A DNA stretch of 64,000 bases from Acanthochlamys bracteata (GCA_019914995.1 CM034145.1:372001-436000); one strand, 5' to 3'; numbered from the stretch's first letter, positions 1 to 11,999 are shown. The notes: generated from the sequence alone by a model not told the origin. Numbers and translations: made by a program.

Positions 1-1590
1 ACGAATGTATAGTAGTGGACGACCTTGTTTAGATGGTAAATGAACGACCTTGAAATTAAAAGCATACGCAACTTATATTCATATAGATCGCTATTTAATG
101 TGTCGGGGAGATAAAACACTAGAAAAATTAACCAAGATAAGAAATTTAAATGGTCCAATTCATATACTAAAAAGCATAATTTAATCTAAAAATTTGAGCC
201 AATGGTATTGAACTTTTTAAGATATTAACCTCATTCTTATCTTATTTTTATTTAATATGAGAATAATCTACTCACTCTTTGGACCCAACTATCTACACCT
301 CAAGAGTGAATCATCGATATTTCATCTCATCCAATCACCCTATCACGCACCAAGTACGTTAATCATTGAAAGTTCCAATCACTTAGCTTCGAATATTATT
401 ACTACACTAACAGCTAGCATACAGAGTCTAATTTGCTTTAAATCATCGCTTGCCTTAAAATCAAACTGATGAGTGACGCTGTTCTAATATGCTCATCGTA
501 GTACGAGTTAGAGTTATAATATGCGCTGGTCGTCTCGTCTCCATACTACTTCTGCACAAATAAGAGATAGCCATCGAAGCTCAATTTGTTCCGTAATCTT
601 CGATCACACCTTACGGAGGCCCATGTGAGTCACACTGTTTTTATTTTTCTCACCCACTGTCAGTGAGAGCTACTATAGATCTCGGACTCACAGTCAAACC
701 ATCGGCTCTGATAATACTGTTGAGGAGATACAACATTGATGAGTTAACCAAAATAAGAAATCTGAAGGGTCTGATCAATATATTAGAAAGTCAATCTAAT
801 CTAAAATTTTAAGCTAACTAATTTTGAAACTTTTTAGTAGTTAACCTCATCATCTTATTTTTATTTAATATGGGACTAATTTATTCAGTTTTTGAACCCA
901 ATGCAGTGAGCAACAAGAAATTACTATTCTTGTGTCTGAGCTCTCATAGATCAATTATTGCTTGCTTGATTAATTATTTTCCAACTTGGAGCTTTATCAT
1001 GTATCCGTAGATATATATATATATATATATATTTTTTATATGATTGTATACAATTTAATTTCTCAAACAATCTTTGCATTCTGAGCAATATATTGCAACT
1101 TACTCACTAATTATCAGAAAAAGTCTTTGTAAGTATTGGTCATACATTGGTAGTTGACTTAACACAACTTTTCACACAGATAACTATAACATATATCATA
1201 TGGTTTTGCAAATTATATATGTGCGGAAATCAACTTATACTCTCTTAATAATCAACACATACATAACAAGTACACAAGACATCACAGAGTAGTGCGGAAT
1301 CAACACATAGTACATAAACTATCACTTACCCTCAAAATTAAGGTGAGAGCAAGAAAGATTATGGCATGGATCCTAACCAGATCGATCAGGAACACAGGAT
1401 ATAATAAAAGCATAAACTCAAGAAACACCCATCTTATTCAGATAATATTGAGTACATAAATATATATATTTGTTAAGCTGCCAGCAGTCTTTGCTTCTGT
1501 AGGAGGAGGACATGGAGGGAGAGGAAAACTTCTGTAAGATCACCCACCCCACCAGCTGCCGCTTTTCCTTCCAGAGTAGGAGTCATCGCC
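1..1590. other. Repeat-bearing intergenic stretch
   Basis: I see no gene here. It holds two copies of a dispersed repeat (annotated separately), a (TA)n tract at about 1011-1032, and from about 1190 onward the left end of a segment duplicated at about 10480. Matching landmarks are the run around 'cctcaaaattaaggtgagag' at about 1330 and 10590. The short open frame at 257-469 overlaps repeat sequence and shows no protein features. Confidence 0.6.
100..905 (+). repeat. Two direct copies of a dispersed repeat
   Basis: Positions of about 100-285 and 714-905 align. Both have a 'gagataaaacac/gagatacaacat' start, an 'accaagataagaaat/accaaaataagaaat' core, 'tctaatctaaaattttaagc', and end in 'cttatttttatttaatatg'. 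Diverged relatives lie at about 12450-12590 (same strand) and 9155-9345 (opposite strand). The second copy follows 'ggctctgata'. Four copies in both orientations suggest a transposable-element piece; I cannot assign a family. Confidence 0.6.
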
Positions 1591-1591
1591 T

Positions 1592-1780
1592 TCAGCCGAA
1601 GACTTTGTAACCGTAAGACCACTGGTCGTTGCTGTTGCTTCCATAGGAGGAGTCATAGTCATCAACAGGACACTGGTTTTGTATTTTATCAAAATCTATA
1701 GCATAGGCTTTGTCGAAAAACATGCAGAGCAGGCAAACAAATATCAGAAACAGCAGGCACAGGACTCTCCCAGGAGACAT
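1592..1780 (-). CDS. Small secreted peptide precursor, copy 1
   Basis: A single-exon 62-residue protein. Residues 1-27 form a typical secretion signal (MSPGRV, a Leu/Phe-rich core, then a likely cut after KAYA). The mature part of about 35 residues has one cysteine (QNQC) and is rich in Asp, Tyr, Ser and Gly, with DDYDSSYGSNS; an acidic DY context like this can allow tyrosine sulfation. A paralogue at 10821-10979 keeps the signal and the QNQC...YDSSxGSNS pattern, which argues for a real gene. Just past the stop, another frame reads DDSYSG...SGSWWGG, resembling a second copy of the tail motif, so this C-terminus may have been changed by an indel. It sits upstream of, and divergent to, the NLR at 4552. 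I do not recognise the peptide family; a secreted signalling peptide is an inference. Confidence 0.55.
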   Translation of the reverse strand: MSPGRVLCLLFLIFVCLLCMFFDKAYAIDFDKIQNQCPVDDYDSSYGSNSNDQWSYGYKVFG

Positions 1781-1814
1781 AATAATTTTGTTTTTCTAGC
1801 TTATTTATCAGAGA

Positions 1815-2190
1815 GCTAGCTAGCTGCAGAAACAAATTAGCTTGAAGAATGAAGGAGCTAGCAGAGCGATTTGGTGGAGATTGGCAGAGAGGTGTTCAAC
1901 CTCTTGCTGCTACATGCCTTCAATTAAATAGAAGCTACTCGGGCCAAATAATAATAATAATAAATTTTACGATCGAGTCCCCACGATTAAAAGAATTGAT
2001 TAATTTTTTAGGGTTATCATTCCTAGCTAGCTTATTACTAGATAGATAGCTGCAGAAACAAATTAGCTTGAAGAATGAAGGAGCTAACCGAGCGATTTGG
2101 TGGAAGGAATTTGGGAGAGAGGGTTCAGTTCAACCTTGTTGCTACATGCCTTACAATTATATAGAAGCTACTCGGGCCATATAAATTAAT
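1815..2190 (+). repeat. Tandem duplicate of peptide-gene upstream region
   Basis: About 1815-1960 and 2040-2185 are direct copies that share 'aatgaaggagcta', 'gagcgatttggtgga' and 'agaagctactcgggcca'. A third copy is at about 11020-11150. Each begins a short frame MKEL(A/T)ERFGG that soon diverges. The position, directly upstream of the minus-strand peptide gene, suggests promoter or leader sequence rather than a protein. Confidence 0.65.
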
Positions 2191-2199
2191 TATAACAAT

Positions 2200-4551
2200 A
2201 ATGATAAACTTTCTAAGGAATTAAACAAAAACATCAAAAGCTCTTGAAAACTTATGGTTTTGGTCTTAGAATAAGAACATTTTGTTTGCTTCCTCTATTA
2301 TTTAGTCTCGAAAACGATTGTTTTTTTTTTTTAAATTTGGACTTAGAATAACACCAACTTGTTTGCTTCCTCTGCACGCCAAAAATTCATTATTAGGGAA
2401 AGAAAATAGGTTTAAATTTTTTAATAATTAGGTTTGCGTGATGCACGACTGCAATTTAATTATGAATAATTAACTGTCACAGATTTTTAGTTTCGATCCA
2501 ATCAAAGATTAACTTCGTTTTAAATAATGACCAATCAAAGATTAACTGCGTAATCGTCGTTAAGCACATGCTTTGCTTCATAACTCATAGAAATTTGTAT
2601 TTTGTTAGTGAGATTAATCGCAAAATGAACCAATCAGTCACTGACTTTTTCATGAAGATAAGAGCTTTTTATAATCCTATGGTTGTGTATTCACGAGCTT
2701 TCATTATGTGATCGTTTAAACAAAGACTGAATTTAAATGTCAAACTGCGTATTCGTCGGTAAGCACATGTTTTGCTTCATAATAATGAAAAAAGTCAAAC
2801 ACCTCTGTTTATTGTTAGTGAGATTAATTACAAAGATTCCACAATCAACTCAACTAACCAATCACTGACTCTTCTTAAAAGATAAGAGTTTTTTTTAAAT
2901 CTATGAATGTGTGTACTCACGAGCTTTCATTATATGTACAACATTTATGATCGTTTAAACAAAGACGGACTTCAAGTATCAACGTCGAACGCGTTCATAC
3001 TTGGAGCAATTATTTTAGTTACATGAGATGCTACTTAATTCTACCATCTATGCCTATGGTGGTCTTAACGCTCGAGAAGAAAAAACAATAAACTTCTGTA
3101 AGATTTCTTAGTTTAAAATTACTTTTATTTCCACTTTGCACCTTATTGTTTAACTTTTATTTTTACTTATTATTTTATTATTTGCACCTCCTTAACTTTG
3201 GATCGGAGATTTGATAAAAAAAAATGTTTTTCTTACTTGTAGTTCCTGCTTGCTTTTGATTCATCTTCTTCCCACCAAAGACAAAGACAAAGAGGTACTC
3301 CAGAAATCTGTTTGAATTTCTTCAGATTCTTAGTGCTCTGTTTGTTTGTTTGTTTTTTTTTTTGAAATTTAATATAATCCAACTGAAAAAGGTTCTTTCT
3401 TCTTGTTTGTTTGGATTTTTCTTTCTTTTCCCAGCTCAAACATTTCACTCTTTCATCTTATTTACTTGTTCTTGTTGATTATTGTTTCTTTTTGAGTTTT
3501 TTTCTCTACTAAAATTTGTCTGTGTTGTTCCTTTGTTTGGGCCAAAACAAGCATCCTGGACTTATATAGCCAAAGATCAGTTCTTTTTTCTGTTTTCTTC
3601 TTTCGTTCTTCTTTAGTAAAGCTCTTCTGCTTTTTGTTTTTCTCTAGTTACAAAAATCTTCTTTTCTATGAATCCTTTGAAAATTCTATAAAGAACTAGT
3701 TTGATCTAAAGGGTTTTGAGCTTCTTGTTGTTTATGTTTTTAAGAAGTTTCTCTTTTTTATAAGAAAAAGCGCTTTTTGCTTTTTAAACTTAGATTTTAT
3801 GCTAGTTAAAAAATTTTCTTTTTTTCCTTTTAAGAAACTAGAAGAGTTAGTGCTCTCTTTGTTCTCCATTTTTTATGCCCGTTGCTAAAAGAATGCACTT
3901 GTCCTTTTTACTAATGGTATATTCTTTTAATTTAGTTACTTTTTTCCTTTAAATTTATTTTGTTCTTTTTTTTTTCTTTTGTTGGGATCCTGGTAGGTTG
4001 TAAGGGTTTATGATTCTAATGGAAATAATTCGATTTGTCGTTTGTAGGTTAGAGGAAATTTTGCGAACAAGATGGTAACATGATAACGGGCTGGCAAAAG
4101 GCAACCGATCACTCTACTGATCTGTATGTATCCACATCAATCCCTTTGTTATTTGCATTTCGCTAGAAGATGTAGCCCTTTTAAGGTTTTTCTGGTAGAA
4201 CAACTTCAACGGACGAGTTGCTCACGGCCAATCCCACCAATTAAAATTAGACCTTTTGCAATTATTTTACTTTGCAATTAAAATTAGTTTGACCCTGTAT
4301 TACTACTGCCTTTTAAATAGACCTTGTTTGCAAGTTGGCCAAGCCACAATTTGATAGTGGAAACTGTGACGTTCCAACTTCTCTTGATCAAAGAAATATG
4401 CTTCAATTAAGCATTAGATTTCTCTTGCCAGTACTTTGACATGGGTTTTGTTTTCATTTTTGTAGGCAGATTAATTATTTTGTGTCACTCTGAGAACTAA
4501 GTAGCAGACATTTTACATCATAGACTTCACGGTGGTTGGAAACTATCCAAA
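2200..4551. other. NLR1 upstream region with internal ~200-bp tandem repeat
   Basis: About 2515-2970 holds a roughly 200-bp unit in tandem (landmarks 'aactgcgt' at 2544 and 2743, and 'gatcgtttaaacaaagac' twice). It is matched by a similar pair at about 11520-12000. From about 3080 to 4000 the plus strand is strongly T-rich, as in plant 5' leaders and introns. Likely 5' UTR splice sites are 'tcgtttgtag' before about 4048 and 'tttttgtag' before about 4467. No other gene was seen. Confidence 0.5.
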
Positions 4552-7518
4552 ATGGCAGAGGTTGCTGCACTTGTAGCTGTTGGAAAGATTAGTTCTGCAT
4601 TAATTGGAGTAGCACAGAGCCAGTTAAACTCTTACATAACTAAAAAAGTGGACTTATTATCACAACTGCCGAGTACTATGAGTCGTATCCGAAGAGAGTT
4701 TTCGGTGATGCTTACATTCTTAAGGAACATCGAATCACAAGAAAGTGAACGGGCCTTTGAGACTTGGCTGTACGAAGTAAGGAAGATAGCACATGAAGTT
4801 GAGGACATCGTGGACGATGCTGTTCATCTACTAGGTGACAAACGCCTGAGAGGATCTTTCATTTACTTCAAGAAAGTCACCGGTAAATGCTTTGGTGGTC
4901 AACCGACATTTATGTTTAAGTTGCACCGTGTTGCTTCAAGGCTTAAAGATTTGGAAGGCGATCTTGTCCATATAATGCAAGTCAAAGAACGATGGGTGCA
5001 GAAGGCGATAGAAAGTGGAAACTTCACTAGGTCAGTATACAGGAGAAGTTCTCAAACTGAGCCTTTTGGCATCAATGAGAAGAATGAGAACGTGGTTAAG
5101 CTTAAGAACCTACTAGGAAGTGAAGCTACACATGACGGGATCATTTCTATTTGGGGTGCTGTGGGAGTAGGAAAGAGTACCCTCGTTCAACAACTCTATG
5201 ACATTGTGGAAAAGGAAAAAGGCATGCAATTTGCTCATCATGGATTAGTAACAGTTCCGCTTGGATGCAGCTCAGACGAACTATTAAGATTAATTATTAA
5301 AGAAGTTTATAAAAAGGTGGATGCCAGTAAGTCTGCAACTAAGCTTCTCCAAGATGTCAGTGATGTCCAAAACTACCTAATTATCCTAGATGGTGTACAT
5401 GAAATTGAGGATTTTAATCATGTATGGGGTTTCTTTCCACACAACAGTCCAGAGAGTAGAATAATCTTCACAACACAATTCAAGAAAGTGGCTGATCTAG
5501 CACAAGAAGATTGTAGGATTGAAATTAAGCCAATGGAGGACGACTCTGCAAGGAAACTCTTCTCATACAGGGCACTTCCCTCACCAAAACTATATAAGAG
5601 TGCAAGTGTACCGGAAGTTATTAATGATGAACAAGAAGATGGGAAAGGTCTGAATGACCAGCGAACTAAAAGTTTACCCACAGAGCTACCTAACGGTGTC
5701 AATTTGCCAAAAGAGCCTATTCAAGCTGAACAAGATCATCGCAACAAGCAGTTTGATTCGTCGGCTTCAAGTTCTACCCAAGATATGCCCCAACATTTAC
5801 AAAAGCCAGCAAGCAAAATTTTTCAAATGTGTGGGGGATTGCCTCTTGCAATTGTTTCTGTTGCTAATGCGTTGTCACGGTTGGAACGGAAAGAGGAGGC
5901 TTGGGAAGGTTTCTTTAAAGACTTTCAGTGGCACCTGGAGAAGAACAAAAGCCTTAGTCCACTAAAACTTGCTGTTATTACTGGCTTGAAAATTCTCCCG
6001 GAGTATCTTAAAAGCTGTCTCTTGTTTTGCAGCATGTTTCCTATGCTTTACCTCTTCAACAGAAAGAGGTTGATCAGGTTGTGGGTAGCAGAGGGCTTCA
6101 TTGAGCAAAGAGAGAACAGCTTGCTGGAGGAAGTGGCTGAGCAGTACCTGAATGAACTAGCAGAAAGATGCATGTTTGATGTTACAGACAGAAACAGCGC
6201 TGGTAGAATTAAAATGTTTAGGATGCATGCTGCTATTCAGATTATAGTTTCAGCCAAGTCCAGAAGGGAATCCTTCAGTATGTTTTCTGATAATCTATAC
6301 AACTTGAAGAATTATAGCGAAGCTCGTCACTTGTGCGTGCGTACACGTAATGTTCAAAAAGGATCTACTGTAGATGTCCCACACCTTCGCTCTTTCATCT
6401 CATTGCGGAGCCACATTCCGTCCGACATTGTATCATCACTTGTGCGCAACTGCAAATATCTGACGGTCTTGCATTTAGAAGGTAGCGGAATAGAGAGCAT
6501 ACCGGATAAAGTAGGAGATCTTTTCAACCTGCGATACCTGAATGTAAGGAGAACAAAAGTGCAGAAGCTTCCTAAAACTATACAGAAGCTTGCAAAACTA
6601 GAGACTCTTGATATTGTCTTCACTGGGATAACAGAATTGCCTATTGAAGTTACCAAGTTGAAGAAGTTGCGCCACTTCTTTGCTGGGAAGGTACCTGTTG
6701 GTCCGTTGAAACCGGAATTCCATTTTCTGAGTGGTGTAGCAGCTCCGAAGGGTATCAAAGATCTAACAGACTTGCAGACACTTTTTGGCATGGACGCAAG
6801 TCACAAACTTCTGTCATATCTTCCAACACTGTCCCATCTAAGAAGCCTTACGATAACAAAAGTTAAAAAAGTTCACTGCAATGCTCTCTGTGTTGCGCTG
6901 AAAAAATTGCAGTTGGTCTCTTCACTGAGGATTATTGCAATTTATGAGAATGTGCAACTAGACTTTGCAAAGCTAGATGAAGCACTGAATGGCCTCCAGA
7001 AGTTTGAATTACAAGGCCGCTTGTCTAAAAAAGTATGCAAAACTTTGGTTAATCGCTTGGCTAAAAGTCCAAACTTCAATCATTTGTACCTTGGATGGAC
7101 AGGACTGGAGAATGATCCACTTCCATTTCTCAGTCAGCTAAACAACTTGGGAACTCTCATTCTTAATCATGCATTCGCAGGGGTTCGGCTACATTTCTTG
7201 GCGCATGCATTTCCAAAACTCAAGCGTCTGATATTGTCTAATATGGAAGAACTGGATATAATAAAGTTCGATGAATCATCTGCAGAGAAGTTGGAATGTC
7301 TGAATTTAATAGAGCTCCCAAGTCTGGATGATGTTGAAGGAATCGGATCGTTGCCGTCCTTGCAGAAACTGTATCATCAGAATTTACAGCCAAAGGCAAT
7401 ATCAGCTTTAAAAGGACAACTGAAAGAGGAAGTGCGTTTGATCAAGAATGAAGTGCAGCACACAGAAAATCCAGATGCAGTCATACGCTCTGAGAAGTGT
7501 TTATCTTTCCGAAAGTAA
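4552..7518 (+). CDS. CC-NB-LRR immune receptor, RPM1-like (NLR1)
   Basis: An intronless 988-residue receptor that would sense pathogen effectors inside the cell. Residues 1-160 are an Rx-type coiled coil with an EDVID-like motif (HEVEDIVDDAVHLL at 81-94). The NB-ARC has a P-loop GAVGVGKST (202-210), kinase-2 LIILDG (second acidic residue replaced by Gly), RNBS-B SRIIFTT (302-308), GLPL (429-432) and RNBS-D CLLFCSMFP. The usual MHD is MHA (558-560). Leucine-rich repeats fill about 590-960. Between RNBS-C and GLPL there is an extra hydrophilic stretch of about 75 residues (341-415). The start is the first ATG of the frame and gives a canonical MAEVAALVAVGKI N-terminus. The stop TAA at 7516-7518 lies inside a GTAAGT donor; splicing to about 7870 would change only the last residues (ending STKTK). 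Paralogue of the NLR at 13186. Confidence 0.93.
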   Translation: MAEVAALVAVGKISSALIGVAQSQLNSYITKKVDLLSQLPSTMSRIRREFSVMLTFLRNIESQESERAFETWLYEVRKIAHEVEDIVDDAVHLLGDKRLRGSFIYFKKVTGKCFGGQPTFMFKLHRVASRLKDLEGDLVHIMQVKERWVQKAIESGNFTRSVYRRSSQTEPFGINEKNENVVKLKNLLGSEATHDGIISIWGAVGVGKSTLVQQLYDIVEKEKGMQFAHHGLVTVPLGCSSDELLRLIIKEVYKKVDASKSATKLLQDVSDVQNYLIILDGVHEIEDFNHVWGFFPHNSPESRIIFTTQFKKVADLAQEDCRIEIKPMEDDSARKLFSYRALPSPKLYKSASVPEVINDEQEDGKGLNDQRTKSLPTELPNGVNLPKEPIQAEQDHRNKQFDSSASSSTQDMPQHLQKPASKIFQMCGGLPLAIVSVANALSRLERKEEAWEGFFKDFQWHLEKNKSLSPLKLAVITGLKILPEYLKSCLLFCSMFPMLYLFNRKRLIRLWVAEGFIEQRENSLLEEVAEQYLNELAERCMFDVTDRNSAGRIKMFRMHAAIQIIVSAKSRRESFSMFSDNLYNLKNYSEARHLCVRTRNVQKGSTVDVPHLRSFISLRSHIPSDIVSSLVRNCKYLTVLHLEGSGIESIPDKVGDLFNLRYLNVRRTKVQKLPKTIQKLAKLETLDIVFTGITELPIEVTKLKKLRHFFAGKVPVGPLKPEFHFLSGVAAPKGIKDLTDLQTLFGMDASHKLLSYLPTLSHLRSLTITKVKKVHCNALCVALKKLQLVSSLRIIAIYENVQLDFAKLDEALNGLQKFELQGRLSKKVCKTLVNRLAKSPNFNHLYLGWTGLENDPLPFLSQLNNLGTLILNHAFAGVRLHFLAHAFPKLKRLILSNMEELDIIKFDESSAEKLECLNLIELPSLDDVEGIGSLPSLQKLYHQNLQPKAISALKGQLKEEVRLIKNEVQHTENPDAVIRSEKCLSFRK

Positions 7519-8900
7519 GTTTGTGTTGATTTTTACTTAAAAGGTGATGGTATATCTCTGTATTTTCAAGATGAAGTTCCTGGGTGGGTGATGTTTCTTT
7601 ATCTTTCAAATCTTCAAATTCTTAATTGCTTGCTGTATGCTCACTTGCGAGCTGGTGCATGAAACACCATTCTGGCACTCCACACCAACCCTTTATAGTT
7701 CGTGACCAATGAACCTAAAGACCGTTAACAGGCTAATACTACTCTTTTATTTGATAAATTTTTAACATGCGAAAGTTTATCAGCTGCAGTTTTTCTTATT
7801 TTGGACTTGATAACGTGATAAGTTCTAATCACCTGAATGTTCTGATCTGCTTCATTTTTCTGCTACAGATCCACAAAGACAAAGTGAATCAGGCAGTTTT
7901 TGCTACAAATCAAAAGGTAACTCTGCATTTGTCAAGTATAATTTCAAGAGAAAACTAGAAGGAAATCTAGATGCACCATCTAAACTATATTGCCAAACTT
8001 CCAGGAAAGTAGCTCCTGTGTTTCCTTGTTTTTGTTTTTTTGTGCCAGTTGGTTAGACTCAAGCTGATTATGAGTTTTCAGTTTGTTATATGTTATAGGT
8101 ATGAAACATACTATACCACTTGGTTATATTCAAGCTTCTTCATTTTAGAAAAAAGGAATTAAAAAAAGTTTCTGTTGGTGTTGCTCACACCACGATTCAG
8201 ATATGCTAGTCCTTAAAGTGATAAACATTTTCTGATGACAGCTTTGCTTAAAAGCTCAAATGTATTCAAGATTAGGAACACAACAGAATAGATTCTATTT
8301 TCCTACAATATACATAATTTGTTTGTATAGGAGTTAAAGTGCAAAGCAGTAGGTATCTTTGAATTTTATGGTTTTGAACTTATATAAATCTTGTTTTTGT
8401 TTTAATTTTAAAATGTAGTTTGTATAATCAACTAGTCTTTTTTCAATCGTCCATTAGGAAATATTTAATTACCTTTTGATGGAGGTTTTTTGAAGCGGTA
8501 GACATTTATGAAATTTAGTTTCTAACATGTTTTTTATACTGTAGAACACATGTGGTGGTTTAGATTTTGCATTTGAAACTTCTAACATAAAAATGAAATT
8601 GATGTATGTGATCTTTCCATTTCATAGCATGAAGGTTTGTTGCACGAATTTCTCACAGAAGCTTTTCCTAATTTCCTTTTCAGGTATTTTCACTTGGTGT
8701 GTTAATAAGCAGACATAGCTGTGGAGCTTGTGTCATTGCGGGCGTTCTTGCAACGATCAAACTCTTCCTTATATTCATCTGTTGTGTGAAGAAGAATGTT
8801 TGTGTGTATCATTTATGAATGATAGACTATGTAATGCGTGGCTGTATATTTGGTCATGACCTGTAATGTAAGACTTGATTCGTGCGTACTCCTTTGATAA
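7515..8900 (+). other. NLR1 3' region with possible 3' UTR introns
   Basis: A consensus donor GTAAGT begins at 7515. Plausible later exons are 7870-7915 (acceptor ctgctacag, donor gtaact) and one after 'ccttttcag' at about 8682. They would extend the protein by only about six residues and are otherwise 3' UTR. Transcript data would be needed to choose. Confidence 0.4.
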
Positions 8901-10480
8901 CTGATAAGATCTGTAGTGATCTTTGTTTGCATCCGTCTATGATCTTACCTATTCGAGTTTACTGATCATTTTGTGCATATTGTTGATAGTACTGATCTGT
9001 TAGTGATCATTATATCGTCTATGATCTGTCTATAACGTTAGTATACTTCATGGATTGATTCTACTTGAGCAACTGCAGATATTGCTCAGAATCTGCTTGG
9101 GAACACTTATCGTATTCCTAATGAACAACTAAAGTGCCTTTACCTGTGGTAATATATATTGAGTTAAGAATTAATAGATTAATTTTTATTGAATAAAAAT
9201 AAAATAAAAAAAATTAATATAATAGAAAATTTTATAATTTTTTGGCTTAAGATTTTGAGTTGAATTGAGCTTTCTAATATATTTGACCGGAATCTTAAGA
9301 TATTTTATCTTAATTAATTTTTTCGATATTGGATTTCTCAAACACTATGCTACCAAATATATATTAGACATTCTTAATGGTTGCTTGGCAGTGAGTTTGC
9401 ACTACATTTCATTCCAATTTTTTATTTTATATTAATTTTTATAATATTTTATAAATCTATTAAAAATTTAAAATATATAAAAATTATATACCTTATCTTT
9501 TATTATTTTATAGTTTTAGATAAAAAAATTAGAATTTGTTTTTAAAAATTTATATATCTTTTGTTTTAGAAAAATTTGCTTATTTTAAATACTCTAAAAC
9601 ATCCTCTTAATCAAGAAATCAAGCTAATATGACTCATGAGGCACAGTAGTACTTTTGCATTACAATATTTGCTTCTTTATTTTATCTTATTTTCAACATT
9701 TTATTTTTTAAAAACTTCCCTACAATATTTTTTATTTTCATTTTTAAAATTTGGACACGAGTGAATCGTTTATCATAAAATCATTATATTTATATTTTTT
9801 TATTTTTAAAATCATTATTTTTTATCATAAAATAATTCGTGCGTACTCATTTTTTAAATTCGTTTTTTAAAAAAAATCTCATCAAAATATTATTTTGCTA
9901 ATTATTTCATAACCAATTCCAAATAATCTCTTAATAATACCACGCCAAAAAGGATATAGTATTTCTTTTTGTGTTTTTAAAAAAAAATTTGTCTAGTAAG
10001 ACTTTGATCGGATATTATAAACAACAATTTAGTTGTTATTAATTATTGGCTTAAAATAATTATAATACCGCATATAATGCCATAGGAATTAATGAAATAA
10101 ATCATTCCTACCACTTCAACTTTCACATAAATAAACGATAGACATGGTTTTGCAAATTAAGCGCGTAAAATCAACTTATAGGGCGTGTTTTAAATAATTG
10201 TAATTAAATTTTGTGAAAATTAAAATAGAAATTAAAGTTTATTAAAAAATAAATTGGAAGTACAGTTCAGTGTTTATGTTTCAATAATTTTTATTAGTGA
10301 GTAAAAATTTAAACTATAGAATTATATTAAAAAATGTACAAATAAAAAAATTGAAACTATAATTCTGCATGTTAAAATAGAATTCTAAATTTTTTGTGCA
10401 AAATAAAATATATGAATAGTTCAAAATTTTAAATTTGATAAAAAAGATAAAAATTAAGTACGTTTGAAATACGTCAATAC
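8900..10480. other. AT-rich intergenic repeats
   Basis: No gene was seen. A reverse-oriented copy of the 100-905 repeat lies at about 9155-9345. An AT-rich block follows at about 9400-9900. At about 10178-10478 is a MITE-like element that opens 'gggcgtgttttaaat' and closes 'gtttgaaatacg'. Confidence 0.5.
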
Positions 10481-10820
10481 TATCTTATTAATCAACACAT
10501 ATACATAACACATAACAAACAAAGAGTGGCCGGATCACAAACTTTCTTAAGAAAATCTTTTGTGGGGAAAGTGGAAACTATCACTTCCCCTCAAAATTAA
10601 GGTGAGAGCTGCATGAATCCTAACCAGATCGTTCAGAAACACAAGACACAATAAAAACATAAACTCAAGAAGCACCCAACTTATTCGGATATTAATACTA
10701 TAGAGTACATAATTCAGTAACCTGCGGTGCCTCTATTCAGAACCATATATGTATATTTATTTATTAGCTGCCAACTTTGCTTCTGCAGGACTAGAACGAG
10801 GAGGAAGAGGAAAACTAAGA

Positions 10821-10979
10821 TCACCAGTCGTAGCTGTTGCTTCCGGAAGAGTCATAGCCATTAGTAGAACACTGGTTTTGCATATCCCAAACGTTTGGAG
10901 CATAGACTTTGTCGAAAAACATGCAGAGCAGGTAAACAAATATCAGAAACAGCAGGCACAGGACTCTCCCAGGAGACAT
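10821..10979 (-). CDS. Small secreted peptide precursor, copy 2
   Basis: A single-exon 52-residue protein. Residues 1-27 are a signal peptide nearly identical to that of the peptide at 1592-1780 (one change in the core, VYLLC for VCLLC, and KVYA for KAYA). The mature part keeps QNQC and GYDSSGSNSYDW and stops earlier. Only part of the frame is evident because the region also has open frames on the other strand; I chose this frame from homology to copy 1. It is divergent to the NLR at 13186. Family not recognised. Conservation of the signal alongside a changing tail is common in secreted plant peptides, but function is inference. Confidence 0.5.
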   Translation of the reverse strand: MSPGRVLCLLFLIFVYLLCMFFDKVYAPNVWDMQNQCSTNGYDSSGSNSYDW

Positions 10980-11157
10980 AGTAATTTTGTTTTTGTAGCT
11001 TATTTATCAGATAGCTATCTAACTGCAGAAACAAAAGCTTGAAGAATGAAGGAGCTAGCAGAGCGATTTGGTGGAGATTGGAAGAGAGGGTTCAGTTCAA
11101 CCTTGTTGCTACATGCCTTCCAATTATATAGAAGCTACTGGGGAAGAAAACAACGTA

Positions 11158-11158
11158 A

Positions 11159-11207
<49 letters not shown>
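11158..11207 (+). repeat. (AAT)n microsatellite
   Basis: About 16 perfect AAT/ATA units. At the matching place in the first copy (about 1950) there are only about four, so the tract expanded after the duplication. Confidence 0.95.
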
Positions 11208-11999
11208 CTTTGTAAGGAATTAAACAAAAAATCGAAACTCTTGAAAACTAATATGATTGGTGTTAGAATAAGAACATTTAGTTTGCTTCCTCTATTATTT
11301 AGTGTAGAAAACGTTTTTTTTGTTTTTTTGGAGTTAGAATAACACCAACTTGTTTGCTTCATCTAACACGCCAAAAATTCTTTATTAGGGAAAGAAAATA
11401 GGTTTAATTTTTTTAATAATTAGGTTTGCGTGATGCACGACTTCAATTTAATTATGAATAATTAATTGTAACAGATTTCTAGTTTCTATCCAGTCAAAGA
11501 TTAACTTCATTTTAAATAATGACCAATCAAAGATTTTAACTGCGTATTCGTCGTTAGCACATACTTAATTTGCTTCATAACAATAATGAAAAAGTCAGAA
11601 AACCTTTTGTTTATTATCACTCATAAAATTTTGTTTATTATTAGTGAGATTAATCACAAAAATTCCACAATCAACTAACCAATCACTGACTTAATTTTTC
11701 AAGAAGAAAGAGCTTTATAATCCTATGATTGTGTGTATTCACGAGCTTTCATTATGTGATCGTTTAAACAAAGACTGAATTTAAATGTCAAACTGCGTAG
11801 TCTTCGGTAAGAACATGTTTTGCTTCATAACATTTTAATGAAAAAGTTAAACACCTTTCTTTATTGTTCGTGAGATTAATTACAAAGATTCCACATTCAA
11901 CCAACCAATCACTGGACTCTTCTAAAATGATAAAGAGTTTTTTTATAGTCCTATCAATGTGTGTGTGTGTGTATTCACGAGCTTTCATTATATGTATAA

